Assembly: GCA_023441625.1 (NCBI GenBank) | Contig: JAEZOA010000153.1 | Span: 1 to 45,561, forward strand | Source of the DNA: Bacillota bacterium | Lineage (GTDB): Bacteria; Bacillota; Clostridia; Acetivibrionales; DSM-1351 | Reading direction: 5' to 3' | DNA length: 45,561 bases | Position numbers and translations under genes: made by a program | In this document: positions 24,181-31,727 of the stretch, piece by piece | How positions within the stretch are numbered: position 1 is the stretch's first letter | Layout: the number at the start of each line of letters is the position of its first letter | The notes under the pieces: model-generated | Database searches by the model: none | What the model was told of the DNA's origin: nothing | The model's input: the letters and a program-made list of their open reading frames with translations, nothing else

Positions 24181-25437
24181 ATGAAAATTTTAAATATAAT
24201 TAGAGATAAGAACATAATGTCGCCCATAGTGGGGTTTTTAATTCTTTCTCTTTTGATTATTAACATAATACAGGGGATTTTTATTAACAGCCTTATTGTG
24301 GAGATAATACTTTCTGTATTAATATGTTTTTTAGCAGTTGTATTGGCGGTTTCTATCTATAAGTTGAAAAAAAATATGAAAATAGTTATATCTTTTTTAG
24401 ATAATTTTGAAAAGGATGGCTCTGCTTCAGAATTTAAATATAATGAAAAAGGACAATTAGGGTTATTGGGCGATAAGGTAAAAGGCCTTGTTAAAAAGAT
24501 ACATAGCATGTTAGGAGAAAATGCATCAACACTTACTAGTATGGCAGATTTGACAGAAACAATTAAATATTCAACTCAGGAAACTATAAAGTCAATTGAA
24601 CAGGTAACAACGACAATTTATGAAGTTGCACAGGGTAGCAGTGAACAGTCCAAGAGTGCACAGGAAATGGCTGAACTTATAGAAATTGCCACAGAGGCAA
24701 TTAGCGAGGTTACAAAAAATACGCATTTAGTTGAGAAAGAAGCAAGAACTTCTGCTGAATTAATTGAAGCAAATCAGAAAATTGTAGTAAATCTAAAGGA
24801 AGAAACGAAACAATCAATTGATATTTCAAATCAGGTAGCAACAATTATTGATGAGATGAATAGTAAATCAGAAGCCATAAGTGGTATCGTAGGTATAATA
24901 ACTCAGATAGCAGCCCAGACAAATCTTCTGGCACTCAATGCGGCAATTGAGGCTGCTAGGGCTGGAGAAGCCGGGAGAGGTTTCGCAGTAGTTTCTGATG
25001 AAATAAGAACCTTAGCAGAACAGTCTACTAGCTCAGCAAAAAAAATTGTCAGCATAATCACAGAGTCCCTCAATGATACTAAGCGCGCTGCGGATAAAAT
25101 GGGTGAGGCTAGCAATATAATAAGAAATCAGGAAGGGATAATTAATAATATTTATGATATATTTATAAAAACAAAGGATGATATATCAAGCTTTTCAAAC
25201 TATATGAATTCGTCAAGTGCAATGCTTGAGGAAGTAAACTTATCAATAGGTGAAATTAATAACCAGGCACAAAATGTAGCAAAAATTATAGAGTGCAATG
25301 CTGCCGCTACAGAGGAGGTATCTGCTGCAAGTCAAGAACAGCAAAGTGTTATGGAATCTATATTCGTTCAAATTTCTGGATTGTCTGAAATGGCACTTGG
25401 ATTAGATAAGAGAATGAGAAAGTTGGCTGATAGATAA
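24181..25437 (+). CDS. Methyl-accepting chemotaxis-type protein without extracellular sensor domain
   Basis: 418 aa. Two membrane segments lie close together at the N-terminus (about residues 13-32 and 38-60) with only a few residues between them, so no periplasmic-type sensor exists. A linker and methylation helices follow. The signalling tip is highly conserved: IAAQTNLLALNAAIEAARAG, then AGRGFAVVSDEIRTLAEQST near residues 255-285. This tip contacts CheA and CheW. The C-terminal half continues as a coiled coil. It may sense a membrane or cytosolic signal, possibly through the STAS-like proteins whose genes flank it, or may have a non-chemotactic role. RBS AAGGGA, 11 bases upstream. Confidence 0.9.
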   Translation: MKILNIIRDKNIMSPIVGFLILSLLIINIIQGIFINSLIVEIILSVLICFLAVVLAVSIYKLKKNMKIVISFLDNFEKDGSASEFKYNEKGQLGLLGDKVKGLVKKIHSMLGENASTLTSMADLTETIKYSTQETIKSIEQVTTTIYEVAQGSSEQSKSAQEMAELIEIATEAISEVTKNTHLVEKEARTSAELIEANQKIVVNLKEETKQSIDISNQVATIIDEMNSKSEAISGIVGIITQIAAQTNLLALNAAIEAARAGEAGRGFAVVSDEIRTLAEQSTSSAKKIVSIITESLNDTKRAADKMGEASNIIRNQEGIINNIYDIFIKTKDDISSFSNYMNSSSAMLEEVNLSIGEINNQAQNVAKIIECNAAATEEVSAASQEQQSVMESIFVQISGLSEMALGLDKRMRKLADR

Positions 25438-25586
25438 CATAGTAAAAGAATAAATTAATGTACTCAAGCTATTAAGTAAAGCTTTAGATGACGCGTTTTT
25501 AAGGAAAGTAACGTTCAAAGAATAAAAATAAGTAATAAAAAGGGGGACCGAGTCCATGCTAGTACTTTAATGGAGTTTTGTGCTAA

Positions 25587-25958
25587 ATGCGGGGCATGGA
25601 CATATTTATGTATGAATTCTCGTATTGTGAGGAGAAGAACAGGATACATATTTATATAGAAGGTGAACTAACAGCTACTGAGATTGATGATTATAAAAGG
25701 GAATTGATTGAAATAATAGAAAAAACAAAACCTGGATTTACTGTTTTGGCGGACTCATCTAAAAGCAGCATATCTTTTTTAGAAAACAGTTCAAAGTTAC
25801 AGGCTGCTAGAGATTATGGAGTTAAAAAAGGTTTTAAAAATGTTGCCACAGTACTGGGGGCTGATGCATTTAGGTTACATGAAAAAAATCCATTTCAAGG
25901 AATAAAGAATACTTTTATGTCATTAAAAGAAGCTGAAGCCTTTTTGGACGGGTTATAA
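25587..25958 (+). CDS. STAS/SpoIIAA-like small protein, copy 2
   Basis: 123 aa if it starts at the ATG at 25587 (GGAG about 12 bases upstream); in-frame ATGs at 25596 and 25608 are alternatives. It has the same layout as the protein at 23706: RIHIYIEGELTATEIDDYKR, then KPGFTVLADSSK, a helix, FKNVATVLGADAFRL and the ending LKEAEAFLDGL. Sequence similarity to copy 1 is modest but collinear, so they are old paralogues. It may be co-transcribed with the chemoreceptor (149-bp gap) or use a separate promoter. Its leader carries the 19-bp stretch (25522-25540) also found before ruvX. A terminator follows. Confidence 0.75.
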   Translation: MRGMDIFMYEFSYCEEKNRIHIYIEGELTATEIDDYKRELIEIIEKTKPGFTVLADSSKSSISFLENSSKLQAARDYGVKKGFKNVATVLGADAFRLHEKNPFQGIKNTFMSLKEAEAFLDGL

Positions 25959-25998
25959 ATTAATAATACTCCTTACTACTATGTAAATTAATGTTGAA

Positions 25999-26044
25999 AA
26001 ACCATAAAATAGCCAATCGGATTAAGACTATTTTATGGTTTATT
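25999..26044. terminator. Bidirectional terminator between the STAS-like gene and pflB
   Basis: AAACCATAAAATAG (25999-26012) with CTATTTTATGGTTT (26028-26041), a perfect 14-bp stem. A-rich on the left and T-rich on the right, it suits both converging genes. Confidence 0.85.
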
Positions 26045-26099
26045 AATGTAAAACATATTATATAAATAGCACTAAATCAAAATGTAAACATATAGTTCA

Positions 26100-28325
26100 T
26101 TACATTGATTTATGAATTGTTCTTGAAAGTACTTCTAATTGCTGAGCATGAGTTAGTTTAATAAAATGTACTGCATAGCCAGATACCCTAACAGTTAGAG
26201 AATTATACTTCATTGGGTCCTTCATTGCAGCTTCAAGGGTATCACGGTCTAGTACATTTACATTCATGTGGTGACCACCATTGATAACATAGCCGTCAAT
26301 CATTGCTGAAAGATTCTTAATCTTTGTATTTTCTTCCTTACCTAGTGCAACAGGTATAATTGAAAGGGTAAGGGAGATTCCATCGCCACAGTAGCTATAA
26401 GGTATTTTTGCAACAGAGTTTAACATTGCAAGCATCCCTGATTTGTCTCTGTTATGCATTGGATTTGCTCCTGGTGCAAAGGGTTCGCCTTTCTTTCTTC
26501 CATCTGGAGTTGAACCTGTCTTTTTTCCATAAACTACATTTGATGTAATTGTTAATATTGATAGTGTATGTTTTGCATTGCGATAGGTTGGATGAACTTT
26601 AAGACTATTATAAAAGCTTTTAACAACCTCCTGAGCAATAGTATCAACTCTATCGTCATTATTTCCAAACTGAGGATATGGAAGCTCGGTTTCAAAATCA
26701 GTAATTATTCCTCTTTCATCCCTGATTACCTTCACTTTTGAGTACTTTATGGCACTGAGGGAATCAACTAATACTGAAAAACCTGAAATACCAAAGGCCA
26801 TTAGTCTGTTTACATCTGTATCGTGCAGTGCCATCATAAGACGCTCATAGGCGTATTTGTCATGCATGTAATGAATGATGTTCATTGTGTTCACATATAA
26901 GCCTGTAAGCCAATCCTGCAGTTTTAAAAAGCTACTAAGAACTTTGTCGTATTCCAGATATTCACCATTATAGGGTTCACTTTCAGGTGCAACCTGCATG
27001 CCTGTTATTTCATCTTTTCCTCCATTTAATGATAGCAGAAGTAACTTCGCAAGATTACATCTGGCACCAAAAAACTGCATGTCTTTTCCAAGACGCATAG
27101 CTGATACACAGCAGGAAATACCATAGTCATCACCATAAATTGGCTGCATTAGGTCGTCGTTTTCATACTGAATGGTACTTGTTTTTATAGAGATCTTTGA
27201 ACAAAATAGCTTAAAGGCTTCAGGCAGCTTTGTTGACCATAAAACTGTTAAGTTTGGTTCTGGTGCAGCACCGAGATTGTTTAAGGTCTGCAAAAACCTA
27301 TAGGAGGTCTTGGTAACCATATGTCTTCCGTCAGCACTTATTCCACCTAAGGATTCTGTTAACCAAACAGGATCTCCAGCAAAAAGTTCATTGTAATCTT
27401 TTGTTCTTAAATGCCTGATAAATCTAAGCTTTATAATAAATTGATCTATTAGTTCCTGAGCTTCTATTTCTGATAAACTTCCGTCTTGAATATCTCTTTC
27501 GATATAAATGTCAAAAAACACATTTAGTCTGCCTAATGAGTTTGCAGCACCATTTGTCTCTTTCATTGCACCTAAAAAGGCCATATATGTCCATTGAATG
27601 GCTTCAAATGCATTAGTTGCAGGTTTTAGTAAATCAAAGCCATAGGCTGTTCCTAATGTAGTTAAGTCTTTTAAGGCAGCTATCTGATTGTTAACTTCTT
27701 CCCTTTTTCTGATTGTTTCATCGTCCATGTTTGCTGGCAGTTTATTCAAATCCTGAAGCTTTTCATTTATAAGTGTTTTTATGCCATATAGTGCAACTCG
27801 TCTATAGTCCCCAATTATCCGGCCCCTTCCATAAGCATCTGGCAGGCCTGTAATAACTCCACATTTTCTCGCCTTCCTCATTTCCTCAGTATATGCACTG
27901 TAAACACCGTCATTATGAGTTTTAATATTCTTAAAAGTCTTGTCTATTTCAGGGGAAGGGGAGACACCAAATTGCCCACAGGCCTGCTTCGACATACGAT
28001 AGCCCGTATTTGGTAGAAAGGCTCTTTTTAACGGTGCATCAGTTTGAAGACCTTTAATTATCTCATAAGGTTCATCAATAAATCCGGGTTTATGACTTGT
28101 TATACCAGAAACAGTTGAAGCATCAATTTCCAGAACTCCGCCATTTAAGTGTTCTTCAATTAAGAGACTTTTGCAGGTTTCCCAAAGATGCTTTGTTTTT
28201 ATGCTTGAGCCAACAAGAAAGTTTTCATCTCCATCATAGGGGGTATAGTTAGTTTGAATAAAATTTTGAACATCGATGGAATGTTGCCATTTACCAAATT
28301 TAAAATTTGAGATAATCTGATTCAT
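26100..28325 (-). CDS. pflB: Pyruvate formate-lyase
   Basis: 741 aa, full length. It splits pyruvate with CoA into acetyl-CoA and formate by a glycyl-radical mechanism in the cytosol. The active-site cysteine pair is C405-C406 in GISCCVSAMRLG. The glycyl radical site is G716 in VRVSGYAVHF near the C-terminus. The start is fixed by GGGAGG on the minus strand seven bases before the ATG. The gene lies behind its own promoter and a ZTP riboswitch (28391-28487), which ties it to one-carbon/folate status: formate from PFL feeds 10-formyl-THF and purine synthesis. No PFL-activating enzyme gene is present in the window; the adjacent radical SAM gene is a different family. Confidence 0.96.
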   Translation of the reverse strand: MNQIISNFKFGKWQHSIDVQNFIQTNYTPYDGDENFLVGSSIKTKHLWETCKSLLIEEHLNGGVLEIDASTVSGITSHKPGFIDEPYEIIKGLQTDAPLKRAFLPNTGYRMSKQACGQFGVSPSPEIDKTFKNIKTHNDGVYSAYTEEMRKARKCGVITGLPDAYGRGRIIGDYRRVALYGIKTLINEKLQDLNKLPANMDDETIRKREEVNNQIAALKDLTTLGTAYGFDLLKPATNAFEAIQWTYMAFLGAMKETNGAANSLGRLNVFFDIYIERDIQDGSLSEIEAQELIDQFIIKLRFIRHLRTKDYNELFAGDPVWLTESLGGISADGRHMVTKTSYRFLQTLNNLGAAPEPNLTVLWSTKLPEAFKLFCSKISIKTSTIQYENDDLMQPIYGDDYGISCCVSAMRLGKDMQFFGARCNLAKLLLLSLNGGKDEITGMQVAPESEPYNGEYLEYDKVLSSFLKLQDWLTGLYVNTMNIIHYMHDKYAYERLMMALHDTDVNRLMAFGISGFSVLVDSLSAIKYSKVKVIRDERGIITDFETELPYPQFGNNDDRVDTIAQEVVKSFYNSLKVHPTYRNAKHTLSILTITSNVVYGKKTGSTPDGRKKGEPFAPGANPMHNRDKSGMLAMLNSVAKIPYSYCGDGISLTLSIIPVALGKEENTKIKNLSAMIDGYVINGGHHMNVNVLDRDTLEAAMKDPMKYNSLTVRVSGYAVHFIKLTHAQQLEVLSRTIHKSM

Positions 28326-28390
28326 GTTTCTGCCTCCCTAAATATACTTTAGTTACGTTGCCAAGGGAATTTATTCTGAAACAGAAATAA

Positions 28391-28487
28391 CAAAATAAAA
28401 GCCGCCTGGGCAATATTAGTGCCCAGGCGGCCGGCTTTAAAAGTTATACTCCCATGTGGTAATCTCCACTTCCGCCAGTCGTATAAC
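28391..28487 (-). promoter_or_regulatory. ZTP riboswitch (pfl motif) with terminator, upstream of pflB
   Basis: On the minus strand: P1 GTTATAC / GTATAAC (28487-28481 with 28449-28443), then GACTGGCGGAAGTGGAG, ACCACATGGGAGTATA, a short linker, and the 3' signature GGCCGCCTGGGCA (28432-28420). These are the conserved blocks of the pfl RNA motif, which senses ZTP/ZMP. The GCCGCCTGGGC segment also forms the left arm of a terminator with GCCCAGGCGGC (28411-28401), followed by TTTTATTTTG. Ligand binding would hold that strand in the aptamer and allow readthrough into pflB, the usual mode for this class. Confidence 0.92.
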
Positions 28488-28510
28488 AGTTTGTTTAATC
28501 TTATATCTTA

Positions 28511-28539
28511 AGTATAAAAATAAAATCTAAATATGTCAA
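28511..28539 (-). promoter_or_regulatory. Promoter of the ZTP riboswitch and pflB
   Basis: Minus strand TTGACA (28539-28534), exactly 17-bp spacer, TATACT (28516-28511). A near-consensus sigma-A promoter in the gap after the radical SAM gene, so pflB has its own transcript. Confidence 0.85.
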
Positions 28540-28568
28540 TGGTTAAAAATTTAAACTCAGTTTTTAGG

Positions 28569-29975
28569 CTATTCAGGTTCATTTGGGTTTTTTATTGTCG
28601 GGCATTTGTAGCAGTTACAGCTCTGGCAGTTGTTTTCATTATTCCAGATCTCATCTGCCACAATAGCCCAGCTCTCTGATGCCTTTTGACATTTTGAACT
28701 CAGCTCAAGAACATTTTCTGGATTTTTCATATCTGTTGATTTTGCTCCGGAGCTTTCCACCATCTCCGTCAGTCGATTAGGATTGTCAAGTAAGGGACAA
28801 GGTCGTAACTGATTTGAATTAAAGGGCTGATTTTTGTAATATTGCATAAAAAGTGGGGATTTTAGTGCCTCCATTAACGTTTTTTCATAAATGTTGCTAT
28901 CAGAATAATGAATAAAGGCACATGGCTCTATATCACCGTTAGCATTAATATGCAAATAATATCTTCCACCTGCGACGCAGCCATTGACATATTCACCGTC
29001 ATTCCAGAAGTCTAGTGTAAATATTGACTTACTATGACGGAAATGGCGAAGCTGATGATACATAAATTTACGCTGTTCAGCTGTAGCAATCAGCTCTGGA
29101 GCGGCATCAACACCAACTGGTATATATGTGAAAAACCATGCAAATTTTGCACCTCTGTCAATTATCTCATCAAAATATTTATCACTGCCTATCACGTGGG
29201 TATTACTACTCGTATAACAACAGGAAATTCCAAATAACAGTTTTTTTCTTTTTAGAATTTCCATGGCATTAATAGTTGAGCGATAAATTCCTTGACCTCT
29301 TCTGGAATCAGTCTCTTCTTCAAAGCCTTCAATACTTATGGCAGGGATAAAATTTTTAACCCTTAATAAATCATCAGCAAATTTTTCATCAATTAGTGTG
29401 GCATTAGTAAATGCCATAAATAAACAATCACTGTGCTTCTCGCAAAGGCTTATGATATCTTTTTTACGTATAAGAGGTTCACCGCCAGAGAAAAGGTACA
29501 TGTATACACCTAATGCTTTACCTTGGTTAATAATATTGTCCAGTGTATCAATACTCATATTAAGCTTATTATCATACTCTGCTGCCCAACATCCAATACA
29601 GTTTAGGTTGCAGGCTGAGGTGGGATCCATCAGAATTGCCCAAGGTATATTACAGTCATTTTCCTCTTTAACTTTATCCTGTTTTGGACCTCCAATTATT
29701 GTTGCATTAATTACAAGATTCTCAAAGATTCTTTTTCGGACACCTTCATCAATATCTGTCCAGAAGCTTTTAATTAGTTTGTACCAGTTATTGCTATTAT
29801 CATTTAATATCTTTTTGAGGACTCTTATCTGACCCTTCACAATTCCATTTTTATCATACTTTTCAATCCAATTGAGCATTCTAGGAATGTTTTTGTCAGG
29901 ATCTTTATTAAGACGATTTAACGATATTTTAGTTGCCAGAATTTTTAATTTTTCTTTTATTTTATTAATCATCAT
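28569..29975 (-). CDS. Radical SAM protein with C-terminal cysteine-rich (SPASM-like) domain
   Basis: 468 aa. An N-terminal helical region of about 110 residues precedes the radical SAM domain: CNLNCIGCWAAEY (CxxxCxxC, near residue 122), GGEP motif in YLFSGGEPLIRK and ISIEGFEEETDSRRG. The C-terminal region has GCVAGGRYYLHINANGDIEP with CAFIHYSD, CPLLDNPNRL and a terminal CQSCNCYKCP cluster, suggesting one or two auxiliary [4Fe-4S] clusters. It is larger than and unlike PFL-activating enzyme (about 240 aa, motif ending CHN). The substrate is unknown; it may modify a peptide, a lipid or another small molecule. RBS GGAG 5 bases before the first of two consecutive ATGs. Confidence 0.85.
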   Translation of the reverse strand: MMINKIKEKLKILATKISLNRLNKDPDKNIPRMLNWIEKYDKNGIVKGQIRVLKKILNDNSNNWYKLIKSFWTDIDEGVRKRIFENLVINATIIGGPKQDKVKEENDCNIPWAILMDPTSACNLNCIGCWAAEYDNKLNMSIDTLDNIINQGKALGVYMYLFSGGEPLIRKKDIISLCEKHSDCLFMAFTNATLIDEKFADDLLRVKNFIPAISIEGFEEETDSRRGQGIYRSTINAMEILKRKKLLFGISCCYTSSNTHVIGSDKYFDEIIDRGAKFAWFFTYIPVGVDAAPELIATAEQRKFMYHQLRHFRHSKSIFTLDFWNDGEYVNGCVAGGRYYLHINANGDIEPCAFIHYSDSNIYEKTLMEALKSPLFMQYYKNQPFNSNQLRPCPLLDNPNRLTEMVESSGAKSTDMKNPENVLELSSKCQKASESWAIVADEIWNNENNCQSCNCYKCPTIKNPNEPE

Positions 29976-30072
29976 AATAACTCCAAGAAATAATTTTATT
30001 TCATTCTATGCACGTAACAAGTATCTGGTGCAAATGGAATTAATTATTAATTAAAATAAACTAAATGTCATA

Positions 30073-30119
30073 GAAAATAAAAAGAGTCTGCCGAAATAAT
30101 TATCTTTCCAGCAGACCCT
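30073..30119 (-). terminator. Terminator of pfk
   Basis: Minus strand: GGGTCTGC (30118-30111), loop, GCAGACTC (30091-30084), then TTTTTATTTT. It separates pfk from the radical SAM gene. Confidence 0.85.
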
Positions 30120-30123
30120 AATT

Positions 30124-30158
30124 AACATAAGCGATGTTTCTTAACAACTTGCGTTGTA
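30124..30158 (-). repeat. Dispersed palindromic repeat copy, after pfk
   Basis: 35-bp family member (AACATAAGCGATG, centre TTTCTTAACAAC, CTTGCGTTGTA). It lies between the pfk stop and its terminator, in the same orientation relative to the gene as the copies after DUF523 and fba. Confidence 0.85.
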
Positions 30159-30178
30159 TTTTTTCAATTTGCAATTAA

Positions 30179-31426
30179 TTATTTTGTTGCAAGTACCTTT
30201 TTCAGCTTTGCAAATCTTGGTAGACCATCTTCCTTAGGAGGAGCTGATTCGCCTTGAATTAGTGGCAAAGCGTAGTCAATGAACTGCTGATTTAAACCAT
30301 TACCAGCTTCATTAATCCATTCTCTTGGAATTTTCTTTTCAGTATTAGCAACGTCATTTAAGTTGAGAAGCTGAATTTCACATTTGTATTCTGAACCTTC
30401 CGCTCTTTTGAAACCAACCATTTTGTCTGTCATACCTTCAACAGCATATTTAACAGCCATTTGACCTGACATGTATGATTCGTTAACATCGTTTGCCGAA
30501 CCACAGTGAGCAGCACATCTTTGAAGTAAGCTGAACTCAATACCACGAACCTTTGCGCCAGTCTTTTCTTTAACAATTGCAGCTAAGGTAGCAGCAAGTC
30601 CGCCTAATTGTGCATGACCAAAGGAGTCCTTTGTATCAGCAAGGTTTGAACCATATTCTGAAATGTACTTACCGTCTTTATCCTTGATACCTTCTGAGAC
30701 AGCAACAATACAGTTGCCATTTTTCTTGTAGATAGCTGCGCAATCTTCTAAGAACTTATCCATATCAAAGTCTATTTCTGGAAGATATATAAGGTCAGGA
30801 CCTTGACCCTTGTATGCAGCTAATGCTGTAGCAGCAGTTAACCATCCTGCATTTCTTCCCATAACTTCTAATATAGTAATCATACCAGTGTTATAAACTC
30901 TAGCATCATGGTAAACTTCCATTGTTGATGTTGCGATGTATTTAGCAGCACTTGAATAACCAGGACAATGGTCAGTTCCGAAAAGATCATTATCTATAGT
31001 TTTTGGAACTCCCATTACTTTACATTCATAACCAACCTTTTGCATATACTTGCTAACCTTGTTACAAGTATCCATCGAGTCATTTCCGCCATTATAAAAG
31101 AAGTATCTGATGTTATATTTTTTGAATACTTCAACAATTCTTTTGTAATCTGTTTCATCTTCTTCTGCTGACTTTAATTTATAACGAACAGATCCGAGAG
31201 CTGAAGAGGGAGTAGTTTTTAATAGGTCAAGTTCATATGAATCTTCCTTACTCATATCATAGAATTTTTCATCAAGAATACCCTTGATGCCGTGAGCTGC
31301 ACCGTATACAGCTGTTATTGCTTCTTGTTTTAATGCTTCCTGAAATACTCCAGCAGCACTAGCATTGATTACAGATGTTGGTCCACCTGATTGCCCAAAT
31401 ATAGCAGCACCTTTTAAAACTGACAT
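30179..31426 (-). CDS. pfk: 6-phosphofructokinase, PPi-type signature
   Basis: 415 aa. The N-terminal motif is GQSGGPTSVINASAAG. The phosphoryl-donor loop reads GGNDSMDT and the catalytic loop PKTIDND, with Asp and Lys at the two positions where ATP-dependent enzymes have Gly (GGDGS, PGTIDND). This pattern marks pyrophosphate-dependent enzymes, so it probably makes fructose 1,6-bisphosphate from fructose 6-phosphate and PPi, reversibly, as in other cellulolytic clostridia. The substrate-binding part VMGRNAGWLTA is intact. RBS AGGAGGT on the minus strand seven bases before the ATG. Divergent from fba, the next glycolytic step; they share a 301-bp control region. Confidence 0.93.
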   Translation of the reverse strand: MSVLKGAAIFGQSGGPTSVINASAAGVFQEALKQEAITAVYGAAHGIKGILDEKFYDMSKEDSYELDLLKTTPSSALGSVRYKLKSAEEDETDYKRIVEVFKKYNIRYFFYNGGNDSMDTCNKVSKYMQKVGYECKVMGVPKTIDNDLFGTDHCPGYSSAAKYIATSTMEVYHDARVYNTGMITILEVMGRNAGWLTAATALAAYKGQGPDLIYLPEIDFDMDKFLEDCAAIYKKNGNCIVAVSEGIKDKDGKYISEYGSNLADTKDSFGHAQLGGLAATLAAIVKEKTGAKVRGIEFSLLQRCAAHCGSANDVNESYMSGQMAVKYAVEGMTDKMVGFKRAEGSEYKCEIQLLNLNDVANTEKKIPREWINEAGNGLNQQFIDYALPLIQGESAPPKEDGLPRFAKLKKVLATK

Positions 31427-31525
31427 TGAATATACCTCCTAATATATATTACTTAAAAATATATGCGTTGCTTTTATCAATTCATGTTATTAATGAAATG
31501 ATAGTACAATATGCAATTACAATAA

Positions 31526-31554
31526 AATATAGCATAATGAAAAAAAAAAATCAA
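31526..31554 (-). promoter_or_regulatory. Promoter of pfk
   Basis: Minus strand TTGATT (31554-31549), 17-bp spacer containing a T-run, TATATT (31531-31526), about 100 bases before the pfk start. Confidence 0.65.
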
Positions 31555-31568
31555 TTCACTTACTACGC

Positions 31569-31588
31569 TTTGATAAAAAATTATCAAA
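31569..31588. promoter_or_regulatory. Palindromic operator candidate between the pfk and fba promoters
   Basis: TTTGATAA-AAAA-TTATCAAA: a perfect 8-bp inverted repeat with a 4-base spacer. It starts 15 bases beyond the pfk -35 box and ends 6 bases before the fba -35 box, so one dimeric regulator could act on both genes. Confidence 0.55.
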
Positions 31589-31594
31589 TATTTC

Positions 31595-31623
31595 TTGATT
31601 TTAATTGTGATATTGCATAAAAT
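31595..31623 (+). promoter_or_regulatory. Promoter of fba
   Basis: TTGATT (31595-31600), 17-bp spacer, TAAAAT (31618-31623). Its -35 box is identical to that of pfk. Confidence 0.65.
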
Positions 31624-31727
31624 AGAATCAGGCAAATTTAGATTACCTTATTGCTTATCAAAATATTTTTTTGTTAAGAATATATATTATAAAAGGTAAA
31701 AATTAAATTACAAAGGAGTGCATTATA

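Larger units (their letters stand above)
31427..31727. other. Divergent control region between pfk and fba
   Basis: A 301-bp gene-free region with two back-to-back promoters and a palindrome between them, listed separately. The remainder is A/T tract and the two RBSs (AGGAGGT for pfk, AAAGGAGTG for fba). Confidence 0.7.

Noticed and set aside
29338..29832. 164-codon plus-strand frame opposite the radical SAM gene
   Set aside because: Antisense to a gene with clear motifs; no RBS and no family resemblance.
31569..31588. Rex or CcpA site between pfk and fba
   Set aside because: TTTGATAA/TTATCAAA lacks the TTGTnA/TnACAA core of Rex and the central CG of a cre site, so it was kept only as an operator of unknown regulator.
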